Source: Bidens hawaiensis
Lineage: Eukaryota; Streptophyta; Magnoliopsida; Asterales; Asteraceae
Direction: 5' to 3'
Length of the DNA: 64,000 nucleotides
NCBI GenBank assembly: GCA_021521415.1
Contig: JAIQDT010000001.1
Span: 930,001 to 994,000, forward strand
The position numbers and the translations under genes are program-made. Shown one piece after another: positions 44,661 to 57,129 of the stretch (position 1 is the first letter of the stretch; every line of letters begins with the position of its first letter). The notes beneath the pieces were generated by a model. That model saw only the letters and a program-made list of their open reading frames with translations. It did not search any database and had not been told where the DNA came from.

Positions 44661-46570
44661 TGTAACACGGTGAAAATTTTGAGTTCAAAGTATCAACTTT
44701 CCAAAGTCTAGGGACTAAAATTGCCAAAATCCAAACTTGACGGTTAAAAATGAAAAATTGGTTTTCCTGACCCATCGCGCTACGCGATGAGTCAGAAGAG
44801 ACACCCATCGCGTACCGCGATGGGGAGTCTGACAATGCGTGACACGTGTGCCACGTGGCACACGGTGGCACTAGGTGCTGCCACGTGGCAACACTGCTGC
44901 CTCATGTTGCCACGTGGAGCGGTGCCTGCCACGTGTCGACACGTGGCAGGTCAACGCTGTGCGACAGTAGACCTATATCGCGGTACACGATAGGTCTGCT
45001 AAAGGACCCATCGCGTACCGCGATGGGGTCCAAAATATTGCCTATAAATAGCGGCCATGGGATCTCACTCCAGGCATCCCAAACACAGCTCTCACATCTC
45101 TCTAACATCTCTCTAAGAATCCTCGTAAAACGTGCCACGATTTCCTCGATAAGCGTGCTTCGAATCTCTCAATTGTGCACCAACGTTTCCTTAAGAAATT
45201 GTGCCACCCTCCACCCACATACCAAGAAGGTGTTGTTGAAATAACAATGAATCTCGATAAGTGTGTCAACGAGTATTGAAGTTTGGTGTAATCGTTTGAC
45301 GATCGAGAAGTAAAGCGGCGTCGGAGTGCTGATCAAGTCCCTAGGATTTCGGTATGCCACTAAGGTTAGGCGTAATATCGAATTCAATATAATTTAATAC
45401 TACTCGATAAAAGAAAAGAAAAGAAAACATAACAAAGAAACAAATGAAAGTTTGATTGTTGAATATTGTGATACATATATATGTGTGTAAGTATATATGA
45501 TTATATTCTTTGGTATGAAAATATTATTTAATGAATAAAGAGTATTCTTAAATAATAAAAGAAAAGATTACGTTTCTTAGAGACGAAGAAACATCGGGTT
45601 TTCAATATAAACTAAAGGTTTATAATTTACTTTTAAACTGGAAGTTTTTAAGTAAATAAATAATTGAACTAAAGGTTCAATCGATGTTTGAGATATAAGA
45701 CTAAAGGTCTTAAGCCGGATCGTGTATCTGACTAAAAAATATTTATACTCGTAACTATAGGTTCGAGATAAAGAAAGGGAAAGACCCTTGGACGGTGAGT
45801 GAAGCCGATCCTAAAGAGATAAGGTGAATATGCCCCCAAACTTTTAAACTTGTTTTTTAAATGAGTCAAACTTGTTATGTGAATTTTTTTACAAGGAACT
45901 ATGTGTTCCTAAAACCGTTATAACTATGGGTATAAACCTAGCCCTCAGGCTGTGGTATACGTATGTCTGGATCCTTACATAGGTGGTACTATGCGATGTA
46001 TGGGCACGATCGCACCACCCTTGGTCGTAGGACGCTCTCCTGCAGGGAGTACGACATTATGTGTATATTTACAAGTACTTAACTAAGTCGTACACTGCGG
46101 TGTTTGCTGAGGTGACCTAGTGTAAAGGCTCAAGTTTATAATGTGTTATTTGACTTTGTTATTCCTAAGCCACGATGGGCCGAGGCAGGCGTAGTCTCGA
46201 GGGGTAATAAAGTAAAAAAGAAGTTATTTTGCGTCAGCGTGTTTACCAGCATTCGTTTCTGACGTCTTTTCTTACATTTTGCAGGTGAACAAGTTTAGCA
46301 CTTGGAGTGACGAAGTGCTTTGAATATCCGATGGCTCGGATCTTTTTCTAAACTTAAACTTATAAACACTAGTGGTTTTGTAATGTATAACAAATAATCT
46401 TTTGGAATATTTTGGGAATATTTTATAATCCCAACTTTTTATTGTAAATATTTACAACTTAAATCCACAAGTTTTACAAGTCTTCCCTTAAATGAATGCA
46501 ACTCTGATTAATTTACACTTGTGGTACCAACTATTGATCAAACTCCTAGGCCTTAGATAGGGGTGTGACA
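44661..46570 (+). repeat. 3' LTR of nested Tekay-like element
   Basis: Starts TGTAACACGG right after the PPT and ends GGGGTGTGACA, followed by TSD GATAT. It differs from the 5' LTR by scattered substitutions and a few short indels (for example a missing segment near 45400). Confidence 0.94.
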
Positions 46571-47390
46571 GATATCGTTGGTCCATTCCCACCAGCCAAG
46601 GGTGGGGTAAAATTTTTGCTAGTAGCCGTTGACTACTTTACCAAGTGGCCTGAAGTCAAACCACTTGCAAAGATAACGGGCAAGCAAGTTATCGACTTTG
46701 TGTGGGAAAGTATCATTTGTCTCTATGGGTTGCCAGGAGTGTTGGTCACGGATAATGGGAAACAATTTGCTGAGAAGCCTTTTAGCACATGGTGCAAAGA
46801 ATTCAGAATCACCCAAGTGTTCAGCTCAGTTGCATACCCTCAATCCAGTGGCCAAGTTGAAAGAACAAACAGAACCATTGTGGAAGGAATCAAAGCAAGG
46901 CTGGGAAGACATAACAACAATTGACTTGAAGAACTCCCAAATGTTCTATGGGAAATAAGAACGATTGAAAAAACAAGCCACAAACGAACACCTTACAGCC
47001 TAGTGTTCGGATCAGAAGCTGTAATCCCAGCAGAAGTCGGAGTTGTGACTCAAAGAACACTCAACATGGATCTCGAATCAAACAACAACGAGACCATTTT
47101 TAAATTTGCAACTCCTTGAAGAAATCCGTGATCAAGCCGCAATACAAGAAGCTAAGTACAAGCAAAAAATGGAAAATTATTACAATACAAGAGTGAAACA
47201 TGAACGTTTCAAGCCGGGAGATCTTGTACTCTGAAACAATGAGGCCAGCAAGAAAGAAAATCAAGGAAAGCTCGGCCCAAAATGGGAAGGACCATATACA
47301 ATCCTTGAAGCTCACAAGGGTGGATCCTACAAGCTGGCCGACACAGAAGGCAAAATGCTTCCAAGACACTGGAACGGCAAAACCCTTTAA
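46571..47390 (+). pseudogene. Tat-type integrase, C-terminal part
   Basis: It continues the core with VGPFPPAKG, VAVDYFTKWPEVK, VTDNGKQF (second catalytic Asp) and SSGQVERTNRTI (catalytic Glu). TGA at 46922-46924 replaces the Trp of the NWLEELP motif. LEELPNVLWEIRTI, RTPYSLVFGSEAVIPAE and the C-terminal KYKQKMENYYN, HERFKPGDLVL, GPYTILEAHKGGSYKL follow in shifting frames, with the pol end at TAA 47388-47390. Confidence 0.85.
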
Positions 47391-48139
47391 AAGTTCCATG
47401 CCTAGTTAAAGTCTTAAAATGTATTTCAAGAGATGTATAATTCTCCTTTTTGTAAACAACAACCTCTTGAATGAATGATAAAGATTTTATCATAACTTGT
47501 CTTTACTATCCTATAATAAGGTTGAGAACCTAGCAAGAAACTCCATGGAAAGGGCCATGTAAGGGGATGAGCTCCCATGCCACATCGCTCAATAGGTTCA
47601 AGGGTTAAATGAACCTATATAAGGGGTGAGTTCCTATATCAATCCAACTCCTTGAGACTTAGAAAAATTTTCAACCAAAACTTGTCTCATAGACGGGTCT
47701 GAACAGCCTACATCAATTCATTCCTTAAACTTTGAAAAAGTTTACGAAACAAACATACATTAAGTAATAATACAAAGGATAGCCAACATGTGCTTTTTAC
47801 CTAATGAAGCCTTGAAGCTAAAGTGACTGCAGCACTAAAACTTCTTAAGGAAAGTTAGCTAAAAACACATCAAACTAACAAGACAAGCAACCAAAACACA
47901 ATACATAGAACATTACGATTCATAAACAAGGCCTTTTAAGGCCATAACTAGAATCATCCATGATAAGACATTCAGGCTAAACAAAGGAAATCACAAGGAT
48001 TCCCATGAGAATGTTCAAAGGGACAAAAAGGCCAAACACAACCATAAAAGCAGAAACCTTAAGGGTTTCATGCTGAACCTAAATTGTTTAAGATACATAA
48101 CATTGTTTAAGAACGCTAAGAAAGCTACGAATAAACTGT
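47391..48139. other. Noncoding part of the Tat 3' region
   Basis: No ORF is recognised. This is the spacer between the end of pol and the 3' end of the antisense gene. Confidence 0.5.
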
Positions 48140-50307
48140 TTAAACACCAGCAGCAGGCTTTGAAGTACTAGCCTCAACATCCTTACCTTTCTTTAACTTC
48201 TTCACTTCCGGGCCACCACCAGCAACGGCCGAACCTTCGAGGCTTGCCACATGAGACCTATCACTATCTCCGTAAAAAGTTTCTTCGCTATCACCGGAAC
48301 AGGAGCGCTTCTTAGACAAGGACTCAAGCACCTCTTTGCAAACTTTCTCATCAAGGCCGGCTGGTTTCAAGCCCTACAAAACCGAAAGAGGCTTACCAAA
48401 GCAAGACGAAACTTCACCTACATAACGGTAAGTCAGCATTTCCATTGCACGGACTGAGTCTGCGAAGAGCTTGGAAGCTTCACGGTTGAACATGGGCGAT
48501 TGCTCCATAGGTTGACCCGCTTCGTGATGTTTGAAGCCAGCGACAAAGCCCAAATGCTACCTATAGCCCAGCAGCTTCGTTTAAACATCGCCTAACACCG
48601 AGTTAAACTCAGAAGAATGAAGCAAGTAAGTCACAACCTGATGAAACCCGTGCTCAATTAGCCACCGGTTGTTGTTAATAGCCTGGATGACTGAAGCCTT
48701 CAAGCCTTCTTTCTCCATGTCAAAGGCTTTCCTCTGTACCTTAAAGGCTTCCCTGTCAATGTCCAACTTAGCTTTATCAGCTTCCATCGCTTTCTTCAAC
48801 CCTGCTATCTCAACCTCGTAGCCACGGGACAACTCGTCAATCTTCTTCACATAACCCTCCTCATTCTTTGAAAAACTGTCAACCTCTTTCTTCATGGCTG
48901 TCATAGAGGCCTTCATCTTTTCTTTCTTCTTCGAAAACTCCTCATGCTCCTGCATCCCCTTTCGAAAACGAGTAACACTCTCTGCCAAAAGGGCAGAAAG
49001 GTTGCAAGAACTTATGATTAACCTCGACAACATGGAATCACCCTCCATCTCAGAAATAGTGTTACGAACCCCTGGAGGAGCAAAGTTAGCCAAGACATCG
49101 GCACAGACTTCCAGATCTTTAAAGCTATCCCCAACCTTCACATTCCACTCAGGGACATAAACCTCATTCCCATCCAACCCTTGAACCGTAGCCATCGCAA
49201 CCTTCTTACCAGTTGATTTCTTCTTCTTGGAAATAACCAAACCCTGCTCCTTTTCCCCCTCCACACTTGGACCTTGATCTTCGGCAACTTGAACATCATC
49301 AATAACTTCAACCGGTTCATGAGAAGATGATGGGCCAGAAGACTTCAACAAACGCCGTGTGGAACGACGAGTGGAAGCCTTAGGAGCAACAGCCTTGGTA
49401 AACCCTTTAACGTTCGGAACTCCAACATACCCAGAATCTTCGAACCTACCCTCTTTCCCTCGAACCACAACATCTTCCCCAGCAACAGTCGTAGCATCCG
49501 TAAACCCAACATCTGAAGTATTACTTTTCAAGAAATCCAAAGCCGACACAACTACAAACACAAAGGAAATCTATCAACATGCATATAAACAAAATAAAAT
49601 AAATGCAGGATAAAGAGACGCATACCCTTATCATCCCTCATAAGCACGGGATCCCGATTAGGCTTATCCCACAATTTGCTAATTCCTAACAACACAAGAA
49701 GATGTTCGGGAGGAGGACGAAGACGCGATGGACACTTCCTAATTGACTTCAAAAATGCTTCATTTAATTCCGATTCAGCCGTCTCTGGTTCGTTTAAAAC
49801 AGCCTTGGGTTGTCTCCAAACGGATTTGAAAGGAATAATGGAATCGGAAACAAAAAAACGGTCCTTCCAAGAACCAAGGGTCGTAACCGCTGAGGAAACT
49901 AAACATGTATCAACCTGAGTATGTTCAAAAGTGTACCAATCGCCGTTCTTCGCTAAACGAAAGAAACGACGAAAACCCAAAAGCGATGGATCATATCCTA
50001 AAGCTCTACATAATACCTCAAAATGTAAAACCCTAGCAAGCCCTAAGGGGTGAATCTGACCAAATTACACACGATAATACTCCAATACATTCAAAACAAA
50101 AATCGAAAACGGATGGCGTAGGTTCGAGAATACAAAATGCTGACAATAAAGGGCAACGAAACCCGCCGGACAACGATCGATTGACGAGTCGGCCGGCGGA
50201 GCAATCGGTTTAAACTTTAAACCTATACCCCATTCAAGACAGAATGATTCGACTTCTTCTTGGGTTAATCGAGAAAAACTGGTCGACAGATCTTTACGAG
50301 CACCCAT
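48140..50307 (-). pseudogene. Antisense ORF of the Tat element (putative gypsy-type transposon protein)
   Basis: Minus-strand ATG at 50307. The frame encodes a domain I recognise from plant proteins called putative gypsy type transposon (Pfam Transposase_28, from memory): HPFSIFVLNVLEYY, GFRRFFRLAKNGDWYTF, LGSWKDRFFV, CPSRLRPPPEHLLVLLGISK and DPVLMRDDK. It is interrupted by TAA at 50065 (CAA-type). An intron with GT-AG ends, 49552-49625, joins DDK to VSALDFLKS. The second part has a Lys/Arg-rich linker and long Glu/Lys-rich coiled coils (about 48980-48650). Stops near 48581 and 48555 precede the end MKPAGLDEKVCKEVLESLSKK (48370-48308) and TGA at 48140. The function in retrotransposition is unknown. 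Confidence 0.8.
49552..49625 (-). other. Predicted 74-bp intron in the antisense ORF
   Basis: Minus strand starts GTATGCGTCTC and ends TTTGTGTTTGTAG, T-rich before the acceptor. Removing it keeps the frame (AAG G + TT GTG) and restores the domain continuity, while reading through it meets a stop. Confidence 0.75.
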
Positions 50308-50614
50308 AAAATCGAAAGAAAAAGGGAAGGATTTTAACTAACCTGATAAAGGAATGAAAGGAACTTGATGAATGTTTGGAGAATATTGTGAAACTTTAAA
50401 AGAAAAAACTGAAGAAAGTAAATAGTTACCACTATTATTAAGAGAAGTTATTGGGAACCGCAACATGCAGTAACCATCAAATCAACTGTCTTGTCAGAAA
50501 TTCAGAAAATAACCAAAATCGTTCAAAGCCTCGAAGCCTTTAAGCAATAACAAAGTGTGCGCAAAAGTCAGAAGCCCTTGAGCCTACTTCTCAAAAACCT
50601 CTGACTTGGGGGGC
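50308..50614. other. Leader of antisense ORF and PPT of Tat element
   Basis: No ORF. It ends with the purine tract CTTGGGGGGC (about 50605-50614) directly before the 3' LTR. Any promoter for the antisense gene should lie here or in the LTR. Confidence 0.5.
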
Positions 50615-51279
50615 TGATGACGGGGGTAGCCTAAGGAATTAATAAAATGACTTTCACACATTAACGATAAAAAGGTTAGAAGGTTAAAGGGTTCGTTTCC
50701 CGCCTAAGTTAAGCAAACAAGTACGTGAACAGTATGCACGTGCAACAGTACCACGTCAAATCACTGTTCACATCACTATCACCTCTGAACAAGGGACATG
50801 CTCAAAAATGTAATATTATTATATTCGTTAACCAACGGTCAAAAGCTTCCCGCCCTTAAAAAGTCAACTCTCTAGCAAACTGGAGGTTAACAAGTTTATC
50901 CACTGGACAAAAGGCTTGCGTCTCTCCCTCTATAAAAGGATGACCCAGCCATAAACAAGAGACACCAGATCTAGAGAGAGATAACACATACTCTCTGATC
51001 TTCTCTTCTTCTTTGAGAAATATGCACTTTGCTTATTTCTTTCTTACTTCACAAACATCATAGCTTCACCAAGAACTTCATCCAAAAACCGATCTCAAAC
51101 ACCTCGGTCTTGGATCTCCGGTGAACTATAACAACTAACAATAAACTAGTGAACCTCTCTCTGTGTTTTGCAAACGTAAAGGGACACCACGACCTGCGTT
51201 AGGTTAACCTGAACCTTTGAAGCCTGTTAACCTAACCAGTCCATCCACTATCATTGGTCTTATAATTGTTGTAGCAACA
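50615..51279 (+). repeat. 3' LTR of the Tat element
   Basis: 665 bp, starts TGATGACGGGGG and ends GTAGCAACA, followed by TSD AATAT. It is closely similar to 29844-30506. Confidence 0.93.
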
Positions 51280-51284
51280 AATAT

Positions 51285-52204
51285 TAATATTAATATTAAC
51301 CATATATACAGTTACAAGTTTACAACTTGAAAACAAAAACAATTGTCAGCAGGTTGCTAAGAGATGTTTTGCTATTTCGCAGTTCGCACTACTCGCCATA
51401 AGACATTTATTAAAGTTCATCTCATTTTACCGATAAGGCCAACCGATATACACTAGTTGAGATGCACACTGATTCTATGTGGCTGCCTATATCACACCCC
51501 TCATGCGAGGGGTATCCTAGAAACACCGCCCCCATAAAATGGTCATGCATGACCTGATGATACTGACCACGATCAGTAATGTCATTTCCTCTCATTTGAG
51601 GGTTTAACCAATCATTATTTTTTTTAATTCTTTTTTGTTTCTTTTTTAATTCTTCTTATTATTAAATACTCTAATGGTGGAGAATGATGGAGAATTGTGT
51701 ATTTCCTTGGTTGAAGGGAGTTGAATCATGTAAGGAAAACTGACGTAACGCAAGCGTGACGAATTAATGAGGAGAATGATGTTTAGGGGTGTATACCACT
51801 TAGCCTAAGTATGTGGCTTAATAAAACTTTGCTCACTTCAACTTGTTAAAATAATATGAGGTACTTATTAATTTGATCATTAATAATTCCAACCCTCTTA
51901 TTGATCCCTATATGAGTACTCGTAATGGGGAGAGGGGCGCCCACAGGTACACATCATCCACTACGGTACCCGAATTAGGTAACACTGTCACCGTTAATGT
52001 TTGCTGATTTAGGGTAGGGAAAATTGGAGTTTAGAAGCAGAGAAATTTATCGTTGGAGATGACCGTTTGGATTTACAAAAAAATCAACTAAATTTTACCT
52101 TATAAATTTAACCTTATTCAATAAAATTTTACATAAATACTTTCATTTTTCATCATCCAAACAATCTCAAAATACATTTATTTATTTCAAATCATCAACA
52201 ACAA
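51285..52204. other. AT-rich stretch, no gene seen
   Basis: Nothing is recognisable apart from a small hairpin (CACCCCTCATGCGAGGGGT, about 51495-51513). Confidence 0.5.
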
Positions 52205-52629
52205 ATGCCACCGAAAAATTGACCGCTTACTTGGAGCAATGATGACGAGTTCGCTTTGGCAACGACTTAGATGCACGTGACTAACAACAACATGGTATCA
52301 CGAAACCAATTTCTGTCTATTGTTCAAGAAGCTTATCAACAAAATGGAGGTACACGCTATCGTAGCACATACCAAGTTCATTCAAAGTGGAGTGGTTAAA
52401 AAAAACGGTTACGAAATTGCACTGATTCTGCGCAGTCACAATTGAGGAGATGTCCGAAGTAGAAGCATATATAAAGGCGCATATTCAGTACCAAAACCAT
52501 ATTTCAAACATGGATTTTAATAAAGAGGCCGCATGGGATGATATAAGGAATCATCATGTGTTTGTGGCTTTGGATCCGGCTACGGTTCAACATGACTCCA
52601 ATACCGGGGAGTATGAAGTAGAGGATTAA
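52205..52629 (+). pseudogene. Harbinger ORF1-like Myb/SANT protein remnant
   Basis: From ATG 52205 the frame shows TWSNDDEFALATT, then VSRNQFLSIVQEAYQQNGG and TYQVHSKWSG, the trihelix/Myb-like pattern of the accessory DNA-binding protein of plant Harbinger elements. Further on, in another frame, come AYIKAHIQYQN and EAAWDDIRNHHVFVAL. It ends GEYEVED with TAA at 52629. Stops at codons 6 and 22, after WSG, and a frameshift near 52400-52460 make it nonfunctional. No matching transposase or terminal repeats were found nearby. Confidence 0.6.
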
Positions 52630-53149
52630 AAGTTATTTAAGTTAGCATTCTAATTATGTTTTTTTAATTAACGTATTTTTAAAAAATGAATGTAATTTTA
52701 TGTTTTATTTAATAAGATTAGTGTACCTGAGAAGAGTGTTGAGAAACCGTTGATTACTCAACATGATCCAATTGCGATTACATGACCCGACCAATAAGAT
52801 CTATGAGTCGAATAAGAATGATTCGAGCCAAATGTTCGTTTATTCTCATTAACTTTAATCGAATGATCACAATTAATATATGCTTACATAAACTCTCGGT
52901 TATGCTCGATCCGTCACGATGTGCACCTCATGACAACCTATCATTCTAGAGAGATTTTGACATGGTAATGGTACAAATCTAAACAGATGGCCAAGGCCCT
53001 ACCTCATTCTCTAAGAATCATGCCTTATTTAGGCAGCCCACCCATATGCTTACATCACATGCATATGGGTCTTTCCCTAAATGAATGGCCTGCAATTATC
53101 TTAACACTATGAGCAAATGGAATCATACTCAACGTATAGAGCACTAAAC
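52630..53149. other. AT-rich stretch, no gene seen
   Basis: No ORF or element end was recognised between the Myb-like remnant and the CACTG MITE. Confidence 0.5.
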
Positions 53150-53152
53150 TAG

Positions 53153-53586
53153 CACTGCATTCTTGAGTTTTTTATTTAAGGGATTGGAAAAGAAAAGATA
53201 AGAAAAATTTTCTTTTTTCATTCTTGAGTTTTTTCAGTAAAAGAAAAGAAAGAGAATGGAAGGAAAAGTTAAGCCTTTTTTCCTTCAAAACTTTCCTTCC
53301 AAATATGGCCGGATTGTGAAGGAAAGTTTATATCTCATTACCATATTACCAATTTACCCTATTTTAATTCTTTTTTTCATGTTGCCATGAGAACATAATT
53401 GTAAAGTTATAAATTTTTTTCCTATCTTTTCCTTCCAATCTAACTCAAGAATGTAATAAACACTTTCTTTTCTTTTCTTTTATTTTAACTCGAGAATGTC
53501 TTTTAAGTATATAATTTCTTTTCCTTTCTTCCTCTATCCAATCTTATCATTTCTTTTCCTTGTATTTTAAAACCGAGAACGCAGTG
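53153..53586. mobile_element. MITE with CACTG ends and TAG duplication
   Basis: The ends are CACTGCATTCTTGAG and its imperfect complement CCGAGAACGCAGTG, flanked by TAG (53150-53152, 53587-53589). The terminal motif ATTCTTGAGTTTTT is repeated inside at about 53221 and, inverted, at about 53442 and 53486, so the element is a nested foldback. CACT- ends with 3-bp TSD suggest the CACTA group, but TAG could also fit another 3-bp TSD family. Confidence 0.65.
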
Positions 53587-53757
53587 TAGGCGTAAGGGAA
53601 CAATATAAGCGTATGGACTCTATACGCTTAACACACTAATCGTATATACAATCATATGGAATCCCTAAACTACCCATAGCCTATTCAAACAGCTACAAAC
53701 AACAATTATTATACTAAAAAATTTCCCATATTCAGTTGGTGTTGAATGCTGAATATG

Positions 53758-54827
53758 GACTGCAAATCATCAGTCACAATAAATGTACTAACAAACTCCA
53801 ACTTGACCGACAATTCTCGGGGTTGTGCAGACTGGAAAATCTTGTAAGCAAACTAATAACTACAAACTTCTCGTATCAGATCTCCCTGTATAGGTAAGTA
53901 TCTCCATGTGTTCATTTTGATCATCCAACTAGCATATGATGTGGATCAATCTTTCAACAATCAGAAGCAAGTTATCAGCTATCCATTAGCACTGGTAAAT
54001 CATAACTCTATTTACATTTGACTTCGTCACACATCTTCATGAACAACCCGGTCAATCAAAATCTTTCAATTTGGGTTTCCCTCTATTGATAACGTTTAAC
54101 CGAAATTAATTCTTTGAGCTCTTCTACACCCTATTCATTTGAATGCATAAATGTTTTAGGCATATGATACAGAGTTCTTGTCACACCCCGATCAAACGAC
54201 AGAATAACGTTGGGTGCGATGTGATTGTTCATCGCACAATGACACTATTAAATGTGACAATATAATTTATTCAATTTAAATTCAAATACAAGTACACTTA
54301 CATGGCTGCAAAAAAAGATAACACATACATGAAAAATACCCGTTTATTTGCTAATAGCCTAAAGTCTACTAGTCTTGCTTCATGTCCAATCTTCACGCTA
54401 TTAAACATGTAGCATGGTTAAAATATATACCAGGCTAACACGAATGTTGGTGAGTCTTCATAAGTTTTTTTTTATATATATTATTTGAAAATGACAACTC
54501 ACATGTATTCAATGTATTTAACGATTCATGAAAGTAACGCGAAAATAAGAATAAAGGTCCCGTTAGATATATCACAAAGACAGACTAATAAGGATAATGG
54601 GACCTCCGTTCTATTCGACACAAGGCATAATTAATAAGAGGTGTGGGTATGTCCGTCCGTCCCTCCCAATACGAGTATGAGTATGTGTCTCTATCAACAA
54701 TAAAGTAAACATATAGCACTTAGTCATGTAAAGTATAAACAAACAAAAATTGAAAAAATAGCATATAAATACATGTAAGTGAATTGTAGTGAAAATGAAT
54801 AAATGCTGAAATCTTGTACATGCTACA
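53758..54827. repeat. 1070-bp duplicated segment, copy 1 (filled site)
   Basis: Nearly identical to 61360-62429; I saw only a few differences (e.g. CAAAATCTTTC versus CAAAATATTTC, a T-run length change, one inserted T near 62153). It ends in CTACA, directly followed by the LTR at 54828. Its right two thirds from 54179 (TGTCACACCCCG) look like part of an old minus-strand Ty3 LTR. Confidence 0.95.
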
Positions 54828-55184
54828 TGTGACAATCGTCAATTTCAGGTTAACGCCGTTAACTCAACTCCGTCAATTCAAACTTTAAGATCGTTGAATC
54901 TATAACGCACACTTCATTACATTTAAACTAGGGTTTAAATGACGCTTAACACTTACTACACGTGTAGTCTTTCGGGATTTGCACCGAAACGCAAACGAGT
55001 TGACGCGAACGATTGATAAATAAACGACAGACGTCAAAACACTAATTATGTGATTATTATGTGTTAGATATATGTGTGTTACTTGATTATTATGTGGAAT
55101 GTTAAACAAGAAACAAGAACCAACTAGTTTAGGCTAGAGATGTAACACTTGAAAGATTAGGGGCTAGAGTGTAACTTGTATTAT

Positions 55185-55194
55185 TATAAATATA
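55185..55194 (+). promoter_or_regulatory. LTR TATA box
   Basis: TATAAATATA upstream of an ACCCTAACCC- and CT-rich leader (55205-55260), typical of a plant core promoter. Confidence 0.55.
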
Positions 55195-56264
55195 ACCTAT
55201 TCACAAAACCCTAACCCATTCACCCCCACCCGATCGCCTCTCTCTCTCTCCTTGTTCTTCACGGCTGCCGTCCACCAAGATCACACATACACACATCAAA
55301 TCAAGAGATTAATCCAAGAACTAGGTGCTAGGAAGGTATACTTGATCACCTCTTACCTCTTTGTTGTTTAATTTTGATGTTTAATGGGTTGTGTGTAAAC
55401 CCTAATCGGCCGATCATGTGCATGTAGGTGATTAATATGCTTGTTGTTAGTTGGATTATGGATTGATAACTAGATTGATGTTGTTGCATGATTCATTGTT
55501 GTCTTTGATTTGAATTAGAACACAAACCCTAATCTTGTATGTATGGTGTGATTGATATGCATGGATAGTAGTTATAGTGTCTAGAGGGTTATATGGATGC
55601 ATGATAGTTCATAGATTGTTATTATGTTGAGTTTTGATGTGAACAGATTCTGGACAGAATGTATATACGATGTTTAACTGACTGTAACGAAGTGTAAACG
55701 TGAAAATTGATTGAGATTGTGGATACTGCAGTAAACTAGGTTGAGTCTAGTTTCTATAAAGTATAAATTCGTAATTTTTGGATAAGTGGAAGTATACTTT
55801 TATGATTTTACAAAAACGTGATGCAAAGCTGAGCTGTTAGACCTGCTGTTAGGTTATGTTGTAAATGTTATATCTCATGAACTACGAGACCAATTGGGTT
55901 GGTTCCACTTCTGGAAGTTGACTCATTGAGTTAGGAACCAAACCCAAGTGGTCTTGCATTTATTGGATTTTTCGTTTAACGGGAATTGCAAATAACATTC
56001 TGTTGCACATGAATCTGACTGATAAGAGTTTGCTGTAATGTTTTGGTCATTATAAGAAAAATATGTGGAATAAAGATAAGATAAAATATGTTCTGGAAAC
56101 CTGAGATATGTATGCTTCTGTGGTAATTTTTGGTGAATTAATTGAGACGTTATAATCAGTGAACTAGTGCAATCTTTCAAGTAGAAATTCTGTCATAACG
56201 AAACTAGCTGCTGAATGGTGTAGGATTGCATGAAATATGATAGTTTTTATAAAATTGTTGTATT

Positions 56265-56450
56265 TTGACCAAAATACCCTTGCGGGGAATAGTTGTTAGC
56301 TGATTGCCATGAATTGACCAAATTGCCCTTTATGGGGAATAATGGTTAGTTAGTCTTCGTTTGTTGACCAAAATGCCCTTACGGGAATAATTGCTAGTTA
56401 ATTGTTATGTGTGACCAAATTGCCCTTACGGGGAGAAATTGCTAGTGATA
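56265..56450. repeat. Tandem repeat of about 50 bp, 4 copies, in LTR
   Basis: Units begin TTGACCAAA(A/T)T(A/G)CCCTT and then GGGGAATA; starts near 56266, 56315, 56365 and 56412. Confidence 0.9.
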
Positions 56451-57129
56451 TACATTATTAGTACGTGACACGAAAGTAATTACTCACTCATGTATCGTAT
56501 CACAATTGTACTTGTGTAAGTCACACACGACTCACAAACGAAACACGAAATCTGTTACGTGCATAGGAATTATGTGCCGAGTCTAGAGACTCGTTAAACG
56601 TACCGATACTTAGAAAATCTCTTTGTTATTTAGAACGCTAGAGAGTTTCTACGACGCGCATCACTTGGTGATCTAGATCGGGATAGTCTTCGCAAACAGT
56701 GAGTTTCACTTACCCCGCTCTTTGAACTGTTTTCAAACGTTTTTCACTTGGGGGAGATAACATACTCCGATAAACATATTTTCTGAGATAAACGCATATT
56801 TAAGATTTTGTTATAAATTATATATCACTTGTAAAGGGCTAAGCGGCAAACGTAACATTTGAAGTCCCACACATCGGACCGGTTAATATTTGGAATAGCG
56901 AGTCACTGTTGAGTAGTACTACTGGGTTTGACAAACCCCACCCGACGTTAAGCTCAACTGGAGGTTGAGTGGGTGTAATTTTGGCTAACACTTACCATGG
57001 TCTGGATTGACCTGGTGACGGGCACTTGATAAACAGTCAGCTTCGGTCGCGAACCACTTAGCGATACTTGTTGTATAGATTAGCTACCTATCGATATATA
57101 ATTTGACATAACACTATCTGGTAATGCAA

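Larger units (their letters stand above)
36568..46570 (+). mobile_element. Nested Ty3 chromovirus (Tekay/Del-like)
   Basis: LTRs at 36568-38515 and 44661-46570 and TSD GATAT on both sides (36563-36567, 46571-46575). Excising element plus one TSD restores the Tat integrase motif GMDIVGPFP in frame. Met-tRNA PBS, extra ORF, gag, protease, RT, RNase H, integrase and chromodomain follow in order, with the PPT at 44651-44660. It is a different Tekay subfamily from those at 9874 and 54828. Several stops and frameshifts are present. Confidence 0.95.
29844..51279 (+). mobile_element. Ty3 Tat/Retand-type element, twice interrupted
   Basis: LTRs at 29844-30506 and 50615-51279 start TGATGACGGG and end GTAGCAACA, with TSD AATAT on both sides (29839-29843, 51280-51284). 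The PBS is GGCGCC-type, not Met-tRNA. The order is gag, protease, RT, RNase H, a second RNase H start (WKLFTDGASSIEGS), integrase, then a long 3' region with an antisense ORF. The second RNase H and the antisense ORF are hallmarks of the Tat lineage. Without the nested 10-kb element and likely solo LTR it is about 9.6 kb. All frames are broken. Confidence 0.92.

Noticed and set aside
54179..54827. Separate complete LTR starting TGTCACACCCCG
   Set aside because: It resembles an old minus-strand Ty3 LTR, but no matching PBS, partner LTR or right end could be defined, so it is only mentioned under the duplicated segment.
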